Shown here: positions 7,949-15,699 of the stretch, piece by piece
How positions within the stretch are numbered: the stretch's first letter is position 1
Layout: every line of letters begins with the position of its first letter
Origin: an uncultured Lachnospiraceae bacterium
GTDB taxonomy: Bacteria; Bacillota; Clostridia; Lachnospirales; Lachnospiraceae
Assembly (NCBI GenBank): GCA_910584945.1
Contig: CAJUDY010000004.1
Coordinates: forward strand, 110,558 to 174,557
Direction: 5' to 3'
Length of the DNA: 64,000 nt
Program-made: the position numbers and the translations under genes
The notes under the pieces: generated by a model
What the model was told of the DNA's origin: nothing
Database searches by the model: none
The model's input: only the letters and a program-made list of their open reading frames with translations

Positions 7949-9793
7949 ATGGTAATGATTCGATACAGTTTGAAGCAGCTGGGGCGGATGAAGCGCGTCT
8001 GCATCCTTTTTGTATTGTTCTTGACCTCTGCGGTGCTGCTTTTATCTTTGGGCAGCAGCCTGTACGGACTGGCAGCGGCAAATATGAGACGGCTGGAGGA
8101 GGTTTTTGTGACCATCGGGACGGCGGAGCAGGTTCCTTTATCCGTCACGAGAGAGAAGACCTGGGATGCGGAGATCCAGGATTACCGGTTTCGGACCAGG
8201 AAGACTTATGGGGTCCCGGTGACCCTGTCTGACATTACACTTCCGGAGGCAGAATATTTGTCGGGGCCGGAGCGAAGGCCTTACTATATTTCTTATGATC
8301 CGTCTTATCGTTTGGCAGATGAAAATACCGGATTTGCCAGTATTGTGATTATGGAGGGAGAGCCTTACGAGGATGGAGTTCCCGCAGGGCCTGTGAAAAT
8401 GCATCAGAAAAAGGTATGGTACAGCTTTTATCCCATCGACCATCTGGGGGATTTTTACTTCTGTGATCATAACAATCCAAAGCCGGAGCCTCTGGAGGCG
8501 GGCAAAACCTATGTTATGTATCTGATGGATGGTCTGCCCCATGGGTGGCAGATGGGGGAGAACAACTCTTATGAATGGGTTCCCGCCGGTGTGATTGGCT
8601 CGGATCAGACCGACCTTCTTGGCAATCCGCTGGAGGAGAAATTTCCGGAAGTGTTTTATGAGGAAGTGACGGAAGGATTTTATGAGACGGAACAGGGGCA
8701 AAGATGGCTGGAGTTCGCTGGCGCTTTGGACCGGACCTATCATTCCGTCCCGGTGACGCCGGTCAGTGATCTGAATCTTTTGATGCCGTTTTACAGAGGG
8801 GACGCATATCTTATCGAAGGGAACACTTTTACAGATATCGACTATGAGGAAGGACGGAAGGTCTGTCTGGTCTCCCGTTTTTTTGCCAGAAATAACGATC
8901 TTTCCGTGGGGGACTCACTGCCCCTCTCTCTGGTGCTTGCCAGCTACTCCGGCTCTACTTCCTCAGATGCTTCTTATCTGTACTGGCCGGATTACCGTCT
9001 GGTGAATGCGGAAGGAAAAGCCTATGAACCCTTTGAGGAGGACGACTATGAGGTGATCGGTATCTACGACTGGTCTCCCGGAAGCTCCAGAGAGAACGAG
9101 TATGCCCTGGGCCGAAATGAAGTGCTGATCCCGGCGACAGCGATTACCGGTGATCCCCAAAATAATATTGCCGCCTATGGCCCCATGAAGGCGGCCAATA
9201 CTTCTTTTTGTATTCCCAACGGAAGTATCAGAGCTTATCAGGAGCTGTGGGAGGCCCAGGGCGTGGAGGGCGTGGAGCTTCATTTTTATGACAAAGGTTA
9301 TACGGAGCTTCAGGAAAGCCTGAAAGGCATTCGCCGGATTTCTGTTATCCTGCTGATGTCAGGGATTGTGACATCGCTTCTGGTGCTGGTCTTTTTCTGC
9401 AATCTTTTTATCACAAAGCAGTGCAGACGAACGGCCGTCGAGCGGTCTATGGGCATGGGGAAAAAGCAGTGCATCGTATCTCTGCTGACAGGGCTTCTGC
9501 TGCTCTGTACGGTGGGATGTACCCTGGGCAGCGCGGCGGGCAGTCTTCTGACCAGAGAGGTGGTACAGGGGATGGAGACCGGCGGGCATTACGACACCCG
9601 GTACAGCAACGGCGTCATGGCCGTGGAAGGGAATGAGGCCGAAGAGATAGTGCTGGACGACTCGGTGAATATTGCCGTTGCGGCGGCTTCCGGGATCGGC
9701 GTGCTGGCAGCGGCAGTACTGCTGTCGCTTTTTCTGATCCGTGGAAATCTGAAAAAAGAACCGCTGGAGCTTTTGGGCAGAAGAGAAGAGTGA
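7949..9793 (+). CDS. FtsX-like ABC permease (second of a pair)
   Basis: 614 aa. It has the same general plan as its neighbour but is longer: an N-terminal helix (RVCILFVLFLTSAVLLLSLG), a ~400-residue external domain, and three C-terminal helices that include a TAVERSMGMGKKQC coupling segment. The external domain is rich in Tyr and acidic residues. The pair follows the sigma/anti-sigma genes and may form a heterodimeric exporter or a membrane stress sensor in the style of Bce-like or MacB-like systems. There is no adjacent ATP-binding subunit and no histidine kinase in the operon. Confidence 0.75.
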   Translation: MVMIRYSLKQLGRMKRVCILFVLFLTSAVLLLSLGSSLYGLAAANMRRLEEVFVTIGTAEQVPLSVTREKTWDAEIQDYRFRTRKTYGVPVTLSDITLPEAEYLSGPERRPYYISYDPSYRLADENTGFASIVIMEGEPYEDGVPAGPVKMHQKKVWYSFYPIDHLGDFYFCDHNNPKPEPLEAGKTYVMYLMDGLPHGWQMGENNSYEWVPAGVIGSDQTDLLGNPLEEKFPEVFYEEVTEGFYETEQGQRWLEFAGALDRTYHSVPVTPVSDLNLLMPFYRGDAYLIEGNTFTDIDYEEGRKVCLVSRFFARNNDLSVGDSLPLSLVLASYSGSTSSDASYLYWPDYRLVNAEGKAYEPFEEDDYEVIGIYDWSPGSSRENEYALGRNEVLIPATAITGDPQNNIAAYGPMKAANTSFCIPNGSIRAYQELWEAQGVEGVELHFYDKGYTELQESLKGIRRISVILLMSGIVTSLLVLVFFCNLFITKQCRRTAVERSMGMGKKQCIVSLLTGLLLLCTVGCTLGSAAGSLLTREVVQGMETGGHYDTRYSNGVMAVEGNEAEEIVLDDSVNIAVAAASGIGVLAAAVLLSLFLIRGNLKKEPLELLGRREE

Positions 9794-9936
9794 TAAAAGA
9801 GCGTTTCCTTCACAACAGAAATAAATCTTTTTGCATCAATCCTTTTATTCGTCAGAGAAAGACGGCGATATAAAAGAAAAGTGACGGCATTCTCTTTCGC
9901 CGGTTACTGAAAATATCAGACAGGAGGAAACAGAGT

Positions 9937-10257
9937 ATGGGAGTAGACGCGGTTGGTTTCGGCGCTCCGGCGGTGGACTTATCCGGCAATGTGGGCGGCG
10001 GGAGTGATTCCCGGCTGAAGGCTCTGGAGCAGAAGCTTCAGAAGCTGACCCAGGAGAAGAAGAAAGCAGTGGAAAATAAGGACGAGGAAAAGGCGCGGAA
10101 GCTGGAACAGCAGATCGAAAACGTGAAGCGTCAGATCGAGCAGCTGAAAAAGAAACAGCAAAAAGAAGAGGAGGAAAAAAAGACAGAGGAACCGGGCGAT
10201 CCCGCTACAGTTCCCACGAACCCAGATCTTGGGGCGTATGTGGATGTGACGGCGTAA
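9937..10257 (+). CDS. FlxA-like coiled-coil protein
   Basis: 106 aa. A Gly/Ala-rich N-terminus is followed by a highly charged coiled coil (about 25-85) of repeating Leu and Lys/Glu/Gln, then a Pro/Thr-rich tail. This matches the general character of FlxA-like small proteins, which in several bacteria belong to motility or late-expressed regulons. Function is not established. No flagellar gene is visible in the window. A GACAGGAGGAAACAG ribosome binding site precedes ATG 9937. A strong terminator follows. Confidence 0.6.
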   Translation: MGVDAVGFGAPAVDLSGNVGGGSDSRLKALEQKLQKLTQEKKKAVENKDEEKARKLEQQIENVKRQIEQLKKKQQKEEEEKKTEEPGDPATVPTNPDLGAYVDVTA

Positions 10258-10267
10258 GCCGGAGATT

Positions 10268-10316
10268 ATCAGCAGCCATACAGCGAATCAAGCAGTATGG
10301 CTGCTGATTGTTATTT
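10268..10316 (+). terminator. Rho-independent terminator after the FlxA-like gene
   Basis: A 14-bp perfect stem (ATCAGCAGCCATAC, positions 10268-10281, with its complement at 10295-10308) is followed by TGTTATTT. It separates the FlxA-like gene from the next transcription unit. Confidence 0.85.
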
Positions 10317-10422
10317 AGATCAGCTCGTCCTTTTTCGCCAATATTGCTTCAGAAGCGGCGCAGGCCGGGCAGTCGCAGTATTTGACTCCTGATGCTCTCA
10401 GTATTCTATATAAAATGTTGTA

Positions 10423-10451
10423 TTGACAAATACATACAGCAGTGAGAAAAT
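10423..10451 (+). promoter_or_regulatory. Candidate sigma-A promoter for the 10.5-11.7 kb unit
   Basis: TTGACA at 10423-10428 is followed after 17 bp by GAAAAT at 10446-10451. The -35 box is consensus and the -10 is weak. A ribosome binding site and small open frame follow within 25 bp. Confidence 0.5.
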
Positions 10452-10473
10452 AAAATTTGTAGAAAGGAGGGAA

Positions 10474-10533
10474 ATGGTGAACACAAAAAATGAGAAGAAA
10501 GGAGGCAGAAAATGCTTGGAAATGTCAGCTTAA
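10474..10533 (+). CDS. Possible 19-aa leader peptide overlapping the next gene
   Basis: ATG 10474 follows GAAAGGAGGG and opens a 19-codon frame (MVNTKNEKKGGRKCLEMSA) that ends at 10533, inside the next gene in another frame. The good ribosome binding site and the overlap suggest translational coupling or attenuation. It could equally be a chance frame, since a second AAAGGAGG for the longer gene lies within it. Confidence 0.3.
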   Translation: MVNTKNEKKGGRKCLEMSA

Positions 10534-11072
10534 AGATGCCGGACGAAACTCGTTTGGCTGCGTATGCCGCAAAGAACGAACCGTCCGGGCAGAAGAAACC
10601 AATGGTTCTGCGCTTTGAGACATCAGACGGAAAGAAAGGCGAGCTGCAGAGGGGCTCGGGGATACTGGCTTCCGTGGGCGGTGCGGGCGGTACAGTAAAT
10701 GCAAAGTACCATGAAAGTTCTACCGCGGAAGATCCGGTTGTTGTGGTCTGGGGAACCGATTCTGACAGAAAAGAATACCAGAAGATCGTCCATCTGAATG
10801 ACGTCGATCCCGGTCACGCGACTCCGGCAGAGATGATTGCCCTGAACGCTCATCTGTCAAAGACCAGTGGCAGCGGCGCAGAGAATCCCATTGCGCTGTG
10901 GGCGTCCAAGAGCGCCGGTGTGAATTCCGGGATGGATTATGTGCAGTATTACAAAGAATACATTGCCATGCAGCAGCAAAGCGGCAATCCGTCGGGCGCG
11001 GAGCTTTATCAGCTTCAGCTGGAACGTTTTTTATTTTATCATCAGCAACAGAAAACGATGCTCGGACTTTGA
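10512..11072 (+). CDS. Unrecognised 186-aa protein
   Basis: I do not recognise this protein. ATG 10512 has AAAGGAGG 7 nt upstream, a strong site. The sequence is soluble, with a Gly-rich stretch (GSGILASVGGAGGTVNAKYH), a strand-rich centre (DPVVVVWGTDSDRKEY), and a helical C-terminus rich in Tyr and Gln (MDYVQYYKEYIAMQQQ). There is no signal peptide, no transmembrane segment and no obvious catalytic motif. It is followed 83 nt later by another unknown gene on the same strand, and the two probably form one unit ending at the terminator at 11672. Confidence 0.7.
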   Translation: MLGNVSLKMPDETRLAAYAAKNEPSGQKKPMVLRFETSDGKKGELQRGSGILASVGGAGGTVNAKYHESSTAEDPVVVVWGTDSDRKEYQKIVHLNDVDPGHATPAEMIALNAHLSKTSGSGAENPIALWASKSAGVNSGMDYVQYYKEYIAMQQQSGNPSGAELYQLQLERFLFYHQQQKTMLGL

Positions 11073-11155
11073 ATACGAAGAGAGCATGGATGATTCCGAA
11101 CGACAGAGGAATCATGGTTACATTTGATATTTAAGCAAAAAGGAGTTTTTTTATT

Positions 11156-11659
11156 ATGGCAATACAAATGATCAATGGATATCCGATCCATGCCGTCACA
11201 CGGGCGGAAGTGGCGTATCATCCCAGTTATTTTCAGCAGCAGGCGGAGACCTGGGTGGAAGGTTCTAAGAGAGATCAGCTCTCCGAAGAGGAGATCGAGA
11301 ACCTGAAGAAAAAATACCCCTCTGCAGGCATGTCCAAAGAGGATACCGTCGCCCTGTTCGGCGAACTGGTGGAGGCGGGAATTATGTCAATCAGTACAGC
11401 CAGAGATATCTACTGCGGAGCAGTTCCTCTGGACACCAGAAACATTAACCCTACGAATACGCAGGGGGTACTGACCAGATGCGACGGAGCCTCCGAAGTC
11501 TTTGGCGGTCTGGGAGCGATGTTCAACGTCGGCGGTTTAGGTTCCTACCGGAACTGGTATGAATACGCGAAGAAGACGACGGATGTGGATGTGGAAAATT
11601 CCCGCTATTTTCAGGAATACAGACAATTCTTGAACGTTCTGGATCAACTTGGCGCATAG
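11156..11659 (+). CDS. Unrecognised 167-aa protein, partner of the preceding gene
   Basis: I do not recognise this protein. It begins MAIQMINGYPIHAVTRAEVA and is soluble, with a charged helical middle (SEEEIENLKKKYPSAGMSKED), a segment reading FGELVEAGIMSISTARDIYCG, and a Gly-rich FGGLGAMFNVGGLGSY stretch. One Cys near 101 and another near 122 are visible. The ribosome binding site AAGGAG lies 11 nt upstream of the ATG. Its proximity to the 10512 gene and a shared terminator suggest a joint function, perhaps with the FlxA-like protein just upstream. Confidence 0.7.
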   Translation: MAIQMINGYPIHAVTRAEVAYHPSYFQQQAETWVEGSKRDQLSEEEIENLKKKYPSAGMSKEDTVALFGELVEAGIMSISTARDIYCGAVPLDTRNINPTNTQGVLTRCDGASEVFGGLGAMFNVGGLGSYRNWYEYAKKTTDVDVENSRYFQEYRQFLNVLDQLGA

Positions 11660-11671
11660 CAAAAAAACAGG

Positions 11672-11726
11672 AAAAAGGAGTGAAAGCCGCAGGGTCCTGG
11701 CGATCCGGCGGCTTTACTCCTTTTTT
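11672..11726. terminator. Bidirectional terminator between convergent units
   Basis: AAAAAGGAGTGAAAGCCGC (11672-11690) pairs with the complementary segment at 11708-11726, which ends in a run of T on the plus strand and, read from the other side, of T on the minus strand. It overlaps the stop codon of the NapH-like gene. Confidence 0.85.
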
Positions 11727-12556
11727 CTATGCCGGACAGCTGCATGCAGACAGTTTGTGGGACAGGCGTCCACGCATCTTCCGCAGCGGATGCACTCCGG
11801 CGAACGGGAGATTTCCTGAACGGACAGATCCACCGGGCAGGCCCTCTGACAGGCGCCGCAGGAGGTGCAGGCCTCTTCCTCCCAGCGAATCTGCACCAGG
11901 CTGAAACGGTTGAACCAGCCGTAAACCGCTCCCAGGGGGCAGAGATACTGACAGAAGGGCCGATAAACCTTGACGGAAAGCAGCAGCAGGAATACTAAGA
12001 TTCCAAACTTCCAGAAGAAGAGTCCGCCGATCTGGCTTCTCAGCAGTTCGTTGGCAGAAATGAGAGGCAGCGCGCCCAGCAGTGTACCGGAAGGGCACAG
12101 GTATTTGCAGAATGCCGGGACTTTGGCGAAGCCGCCGAACAGAAACATGGAACCGACGCAGACCAGCAGCACAAGAACCACATATTTTCCATATTTTAGT
12201 ATTCTATGAAAGGGCAGCCGCTTTCTTTTCCGGAAAAACGGTATCCGATGGAGAAGATCCTGCGCCAGTCCAAAGGGGCAGAGCCATCCGCACACCGCGC
12301 GTCCCAGAAGGCTTCCGAAGAGAAAGAAAAAGCCCAGCACCGCAAAAGGAATGTGGAATCCATTCTGGTTCAGCAGCGCCTGCAGAGCGCCTATGGGGCA
12401 GGCGGCGATGGCTCCGGGACAGGAATAACAGTTCAGCCCCGGCACACAGGCGTATTTCAGTTTTCCTCGATAGATTTTTCCCGAAAGAAAACCATAGACA
12501 TATCCGTTGGTCAGAATCGTGTACAAAATCTGTATTTGAAACCGCAGTCTGTTCAT
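11714..12556 (-). CDS. NapH/MauN-type 4Fe-4S membrane protein
   Basis: 280 aa from the ATG at 12556. Several transmembrane helices alternate with cysteine motifs: LNCYSCPGAIAACPIGALQ near the N-terminus, CGWLCPFGL and CKYLCPSG in loops, CQYLCPLGA, and two C-terminal ferredoxin clusters (CTSCGACQRACP and CIRCGRCVDACP). This is the 4Fe-4S polyferredoxin membrane family that moves electrons across or near the membrane. It is the last gene of the tlpA operon and probably supplies or takes electrons for the thioredoxin-like lipoprotein. Upstream codons up to 12682 are in frame but overlap a separate small gene, so I chose the shorter start. Confidence 0.82.
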   Translation of the reverse strand: MNRLRFQIQILYTILTNGYVYGFLSGKIYRGKLKYACVPGLNCYSCPGAIAACPIGALQALLNQNGFHIPFAVLGFFFLFGSLLGRAVCGWLCPFGLAQDLLHRIPFFRKRKRLPFHRILKYGKYVVLVLLVCVGSMFLFGGFAKVPAFCKYLCPSGTLLGALPLISANELLRSQIGGLFFWKFGILVFLLLLSVKVYRPFCQYLCPLGAVYGWFNRFSLVQIRWEEEACTSCGACQRACPVDLSVQEISRSPECIRCGRCVDACPTNCLHAAVRHRKKE

Positions 12557-12561
12557 GCCGT

Positions 12562-12714
12562 TCACCCGATTCCGATGCATTCCAGGCAGATCATCGCCGC
12601 CTTCTGCCAGACGACCGAAAACTGTCCCTGAAGAAAACCCATAAAGAAGCAGAAGCCGCCGGCCAGGACGCCCCAGAGCCATAGGGGCAGCCGCTTATTC
12701 TTCCAGAAACGCAT
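12562..12714 (-). CDS. Small CXXC membrane protein (CD1871A-like family)
   Basis: 50 aa, below the length of most gene calls. ATG 12714 lies inside the end of the tlpA-like gene (overlap 20 nt, different frame) and the stop is 5 nt before the NapH-like start. The protein has a basic N-terminus (MRFWKNKRLP), one hydrophobic span (LWLWGVLAGGFCFFMGFL) and a C-terminal CLECIGIG with a CxxC pair. Small CXXC proteins of this kind lie between TlpA-like and 4Fe-4S genes in clostridia and are annotated as the CD1871A family. The intact frame and the operon position both argue that it is real. Confidence 0.75.
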   Translation of the reverse strand: MRFWKNKRLPLWLWGVLAGGFCFFMGFLQGQFSVVWQKAAMICLECIGIG

Positions 12715-13282
12715 TGATCTTTTCCTCCCATGCGGATTTTTCCATGGCGCCGATCACCGTATCCAGGATCTGTCCCTCCTGATCTACGAAGAAGGTAGTG
12801 GGAACGGCGGATACATCCGTCAAAAGCGCGTAGTACAAGGATTCATTCAGGAGCAGATGGGGGTAGTCGGCGCCGGTCTCGGCGACCAGATCTGCCGCGT
12901 GCGTAAGGGTCTCTTCGTCCGCGTCTTCCATGACGTCGCTGATGATTCCGATCAGCTGGAAGTCGCCGGGATTATAGGACGATGCAAGTTCCCCAAGCCC
13001 GGGCATCTCGTTTAAGCAGGGATTGCAGTAGGTGGCCCACACATTGATCATCGTGATCCGGGACTCGGAGAAAAGGTCGGCGGAAAGCGTATTCCCGTCG
13101 AGGGTCAAAGTCTCGAAGGAGACAGGGGCTGACGCAGTATCTGCTTCCCCGTCGGATGACACGTTGCTTTCCGGTGCAGGATTGTTTTCCGAGCCTGCTG
13201 CAGGATCTTTTTTTCCGCATCCGCCAAGCAGGGTGATGAGCAGGATACAAGATAAGAAAGATATGAAATAATGGTTTCGCAT
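12695..13282 (-). CDS. tlpA: TlpA-like thioredoxin-fold lipoprotein
   Basis: 195 aa. A signal peptide ends in a lipobox (LITLLGGC), so it is anchored outside the membrane through the Cys near residue 22. An acidic, low-complexity linker follows, then a thioredoxin-like domain with WATYCNPCLNEMPGL (active-site CxxC: C-N-P-C) and VPTTFFVDQEG, the cis-Pro loop. It should act as an extracytoplasmic thiol-disulfide reductase or resilience factor, fed by the NapH-like membrane protein downstream. AAAAGGAGATTTTCTC provides the ribosome binding site. A promoter and an inverted repeat lie just upstream. Confidence 0.88.
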   Translation of the reverse strand: MRNHYFISFLSCILLITLLGGCGKKDPAAGSENNPAPESNVSSDGEADTASAPVSFETLTLDGNTLSADLFSESRITMINVWATYCNPCLNEMPGLGELASSYNPGDFQLIGIISDVMEDADEETLTHAADLVAETGADYPHLLLNESLYYALLTDVSAVPTTFFVDQEGQILDTVIGAMEKSAWEEKINAFLEE

Positions 13283-13318
13283 GAGAAAATCTCCTTTTTC
13301 TTTGATAAACAGCTAGAA

Positions 13319-13342
13319 ATTCATATATGTCTGTATATGAAT
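13319..13342. promoter_or_regulatory. Inverted-repeat operator in the tlpA leader
   Basis: A 9-bp perfect inverted repeat (ATTCATATA and TATATGAAT, spacer TGTCTG) lies between the tlpA promoter and its start codon. It is a likely repressor site; no regulator gene is adjacent. Confidence 0.5.
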
Positions 13343-13355
13343 ACATTATGAAATG

Positions 13356-13384
13356 AGCATACTAGAATCAAAATTATATGTCAA
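13356..13384 (-). promoter_or_regulatory. Promoter of the tlpA operon
   Basis: On the minus strand, TTGACA (13379-13384) is followed after 17 bp by TATGCT (13356-13361). A 24-bp dyad sits immediately downstream. Confidence 0.6.
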
Positions 13385-13390
13385 GTTTAT

Positions 13391-13419
13391 TTGTATCCGT
13401 CCGCCATTCATGGTATAAT
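13391..13419 (+). promoter_or_regulatory. Promoter of the amidohydrolase gene
   Basis: TTGTAT (13391-13396), a 17-bp spacer, then TATAAT (13414-13419). The -10 is consensus. It is back to back with the tlpA promoter. Confidence 0.5.
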
Positions 13420-13500
13420 GTCGACAGACATGATACCGCGTGCGGAGCGCATGCTGTAACCATAAAAACTGCAGGATAAGCAGGGAGTGAGGCGGAACCT

Positions 13501-14853
13501 ATGAGAACTTTACTGAAACATGCCATGATCGTAACGATGAACGGGGCAGGACAGGTCTATACCGACGGAAATCTTTTGTTTGAGGACGACCAGATTGTGA
13601 AGGTGGGAACAGAGACGGTGGACGAGGATACCTGTGAGGAAGTGCTGGATCTTTCCGGGAAGATCGTCATGCCCGGGCTTGTCAACACCCATGTGCACAC
13701 GTCCCAGCAGCTGGCCAGAGGTCTGGCGGACGACGTGGATCTGCTGACCTGGCTCCATGACCGGATCTGGCCCTATGAGAGCCATATGACGGAAGAGGAT
13801 TCTTATATTTCCACTCTGTTCTGTGCGGCGGAGCAGATCAAGGCAGGGGTGACGGCCATCGCCGAGCCCGGAGGACAGTACGTATCCGGCATGGCAAGAG
13901 CGATTGAAGAGGCCGGTATCCGGGCGAAGCTGGCCAACTCCGTTATGGACTGCGGAGAGGGACTGCCAGAAGCCTGGCAGCGCAGTACCGAAGAGGAGCT
14001 TGCGCGTCAGGAAGAAGATATCAAGAGATATCACCGGACCGCGGATGGCCGGGTGGAGGTCTGGTTCGGAGTCCGGACCATCTTCAACGCCACGGATGAG
14101 CTGCTTTTACAGACCAAAGAACTGGCGGACAAGTATCAGGTGGGGATTCATATGCATGTGGCGGAGGCCAAATCCGAGGTGGACTACGTAAAAGAACGTC
14201 TGGGCGTCCAGACCGTAACCCACCTTAGAGATCTGGGTTTCCTGGGACCGAATCTTCTGGCTGCCCACACGGTGTGGCTGACCCATGAGGAAGTGGAGAT
14301 GTTCCGGGATTGCGGCGTGAAAGTCTCTCACAATCCGGCCTCAGCCATGCGGGTGCTGGGCTTTGCCAAGGTGCCGCGGATGCTTAGAGAGGGGATCTGT
14401 GTGGCCATCGGAACCGACGGAGCGCCCACCAACAACCGGATGGACATGGTGGATGAGATGTGGGTGACCTCCCTGATTCACAAAGGCTGGCGCCTGGACC
14501 CCACCGTGGTAAAGGCCCAGGAGATTCTTAAGATGGCTACTTATAACGGAGCGAAGGCGCTGCAGGATGAAGGGCTCTACGGCAGCCTGGAGCCGGGAAA
14601 GAAGGCGGATCTGATCATCATCAATCCGGATTCTGTGGGCATGCAGCCCATGCATGACCCCATCGCCAATCTGGTGACCTCCATGCACTCCACCAACGTG
14701 GAGAGTACTGTCTGCAACGGCAGATGGCTCATGAGAGAGCGAAAAATCCTGACCTTCGATGAGAAAGCGCTGATCGAGGAGGCTAAAGTCCGGGCGGCAG
14801 GTATCCGCAGCCGGGCAGACATCCGGATGCCGGAGCGGTTTCCCATGCTGTAA
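13501..14853 (+). CDS. Amidohydrolase, MtaD/TrzN-type (S-adenosylhomocysteine / methylthioadenosine deaminase-like)
   Basis: 450 aa. The metal-binding motif NTHVHTSQQLARGL (HxH), IHMHVAEAKSE, LLAAHTVWL and the catalytic Asp in IGTDGAPTNNR are all present, with the composite beta-sandwich segments at both ends (for example GKIVMPGLVNTH and EPGKKADLIIIN). These define the ATZ/TRZ branch of the amidohydrolase superfamily, which deaminates S-adenosylhomocysteine, 5'-methylthioadenosine, adenosine or related bases. Which substrate it uses cannot be decided by eye. It is a single-gene unit with its own promoter; the next transcription unit is a structured RNA. Confidence 0.85.
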   Translation: MRTLLKHAMIVTMNGAGQVYTDGNLLFEDDQIVKVGTETVDEDTCEEVLDLSGKIVMPGLVNTHVHTSQQLARGLADDVDLLTWLHDRIWPYESHMTEEDSYISTLFCAAEQIKAGVTAIAEPGGQYVSGMARAIEEAGIRAKLANSVMDCGEGLPEAWQRSTEEELARQEEDIKRYHRTADGRVEVWFGVRTIFNATDELLLQTKELADKYQVGIHMHVAEAKSEVDYVKERLGVQTVTHLRDLGFLGPNLLAAHTVWLTHEEVEMFRDCGVKVSHNPASAMRVLGFAKVPRMLREGICVAIGTDGAPTNNRMDMVDEMWVTSLIHKGWRLDPTVVKAQEILKMATYNGAKALQDEGLYGSLEPGKKADLIIINPDSVGMQPMHDPIANLVTSMHSTNVESTVCNGRWLMRERKILTFDEKALIEEAKVRAAGIRSRADIRMPERFPML

Positions 14854-14885
14854 CAAAATAGATTACATAAAAATATTATGTAAAG

Positions 14886-15133
14886 GAACTGACCAAAATG
14901 AAGAGAAGAGCCGCTGCCCCTATGCCGCCTTCGGGAGGTCAGCCAGAAAAAATAGATTGATCACGGAAGCGCACGTGGCTGAAATCAACCGCGGGGGCAT
15001 TGGCCGAACGGTACGAACGATCCCAATCTATACGGTAGGCTGCAGATCCCCCTATGAAGAAGTATCTCCATCCTAAATATGGTCCTTGGCGCAGAGCCTG
15101 TATCCGGTTGAGAACAGGCTCTGTGTCTTTTTG
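14886..15133 (+). ncRNA. Structured, terminated non-coding RNA (raiA-like candidate)
   Basis: The stretch 14854-15244 holds no credible gene but much structure. A -10-like TATTAT (14874-14879) is followed by several pairings: CTGACC with GGTCAG (14889/14937), ATAGATTG with CAATCTAT (14952/15024), and a possible long-range GCCCC/GGGGC (14916/14994). Unpaired conserved-looking purine-rich stretches lie between. A perfect intrinsic terminator ends it, so this is an independent small RNA rather than a leader. The multi-stem layout and size (~210-250 nt) recall the raiA RNA motif of Firmicutes, but I am recalling that motif, not matching it. 6S RNA is the main alternative; the overall fold does not look like one long bulged hairpin. 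Confidence 0.5.
15092..15133 (+). terminator. Intrinsic terminator of the structured RNA
   Basis: CAGAGCCTGT (15092-15101) pairs perfectly with ACAGGCTCTG (15114-15123), followed by TGTCTTTTTG. Confidence 0.88.
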
Positions 15134-15244
15134 TCCGGAAAATACGACCGCTTAGTCCTGATTTTTGACAGGTTACGCTCCGGGGGATTGCATGTCCGCT
15201 CAAAGTCTTTTATACTATCAGAAAAAAGCGGGGTGGGAATCGGC

Positions 15245-15685
15245 GTGAAGATCAAGATCGAAGAGGACCGGTCCATGCAGGAGATGGAGATTACGATCCG
15301 CTGCAGACAGACCAATGAATCGGTCATCCGCATTCTGGAGATGCTGCGGATGACAGACAAAAAGCTGACCGGCTATCGGGAGGAGCAGACGTATATTCTG
15401 GATGTGAGCCAGATTCTGTATATTGATACGGTGGAAAAGCGGACCTTTCTGTATACGGACCGGGAGGTGTATGAGACGCCTCTTCGGCTGTATGAGCTGG
15501 AGGACCGTCTGGAGAGCTGCGATTTCTTCCGAGCGTCCAAGTCGTCCATCGTCAATTTTAATCAGATTCAGTCCTTAAAGCCGGAGTTCGGCGGCACCAT
15601 GCAGGTGACCATGACCAACGGGGAGCGATTGAACGTATCCCGTCAGTACGCAAAGCAGATCAAAGAAAAGCTTGGCTGTCTGTGA
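15245..15685 (+). CDS. LytTR DNA-binding domain protein without a receiver
   Basis: 146 aa from a GTG at 15245. The N-terminal ~45 residues are a short helical region, and residues 50-146 form a LytTR domain (ILDVSQILYIDTVEKRTFLY, then FFRASKSSIVNFNQIQSLKP and LNVSRQYAKQIKEKLG). There is no receiver domain, so it is not a two-component regulator in the usual sense. Such proteins are typically followed by a DUF3021 membrane protein that controls them, as here. The in-frame extension upstream to 15086 runs back through the RNA terminator and was rejected. Confidence 0.85.
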   Translation: MKIKIEEDRSMQEMEITIRCRQTNESVIRILEMLRMTDKKLTGYREEQTYILDVSQILYIDTVEKRTFLYTDREVYETPLRLYELEDRLESCDFFRASKSSIVNFNQIQSLKPEFGGTMQVTMTNGERLNVSRQYAKQIKEKLGCL

Positions 15686-15699
15686 GAGGAGGAGTGCAT

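Noticed and set aside
10268..10316. Start of a CRISPR repeat
   Set aside because: It is a single terminator hairpin, not a repeat-spacer array.
12557..12682. Extended start of the NapH-like gene
   Set aside because: It coincides with the separate small CXXC gene in another frame and lacks a ribosome site.
15086..15244. Coding extension of the LytTR protein
   Set aside because: It overlaps the intrinsic terminator of the structured RNA and has no ribosome site.
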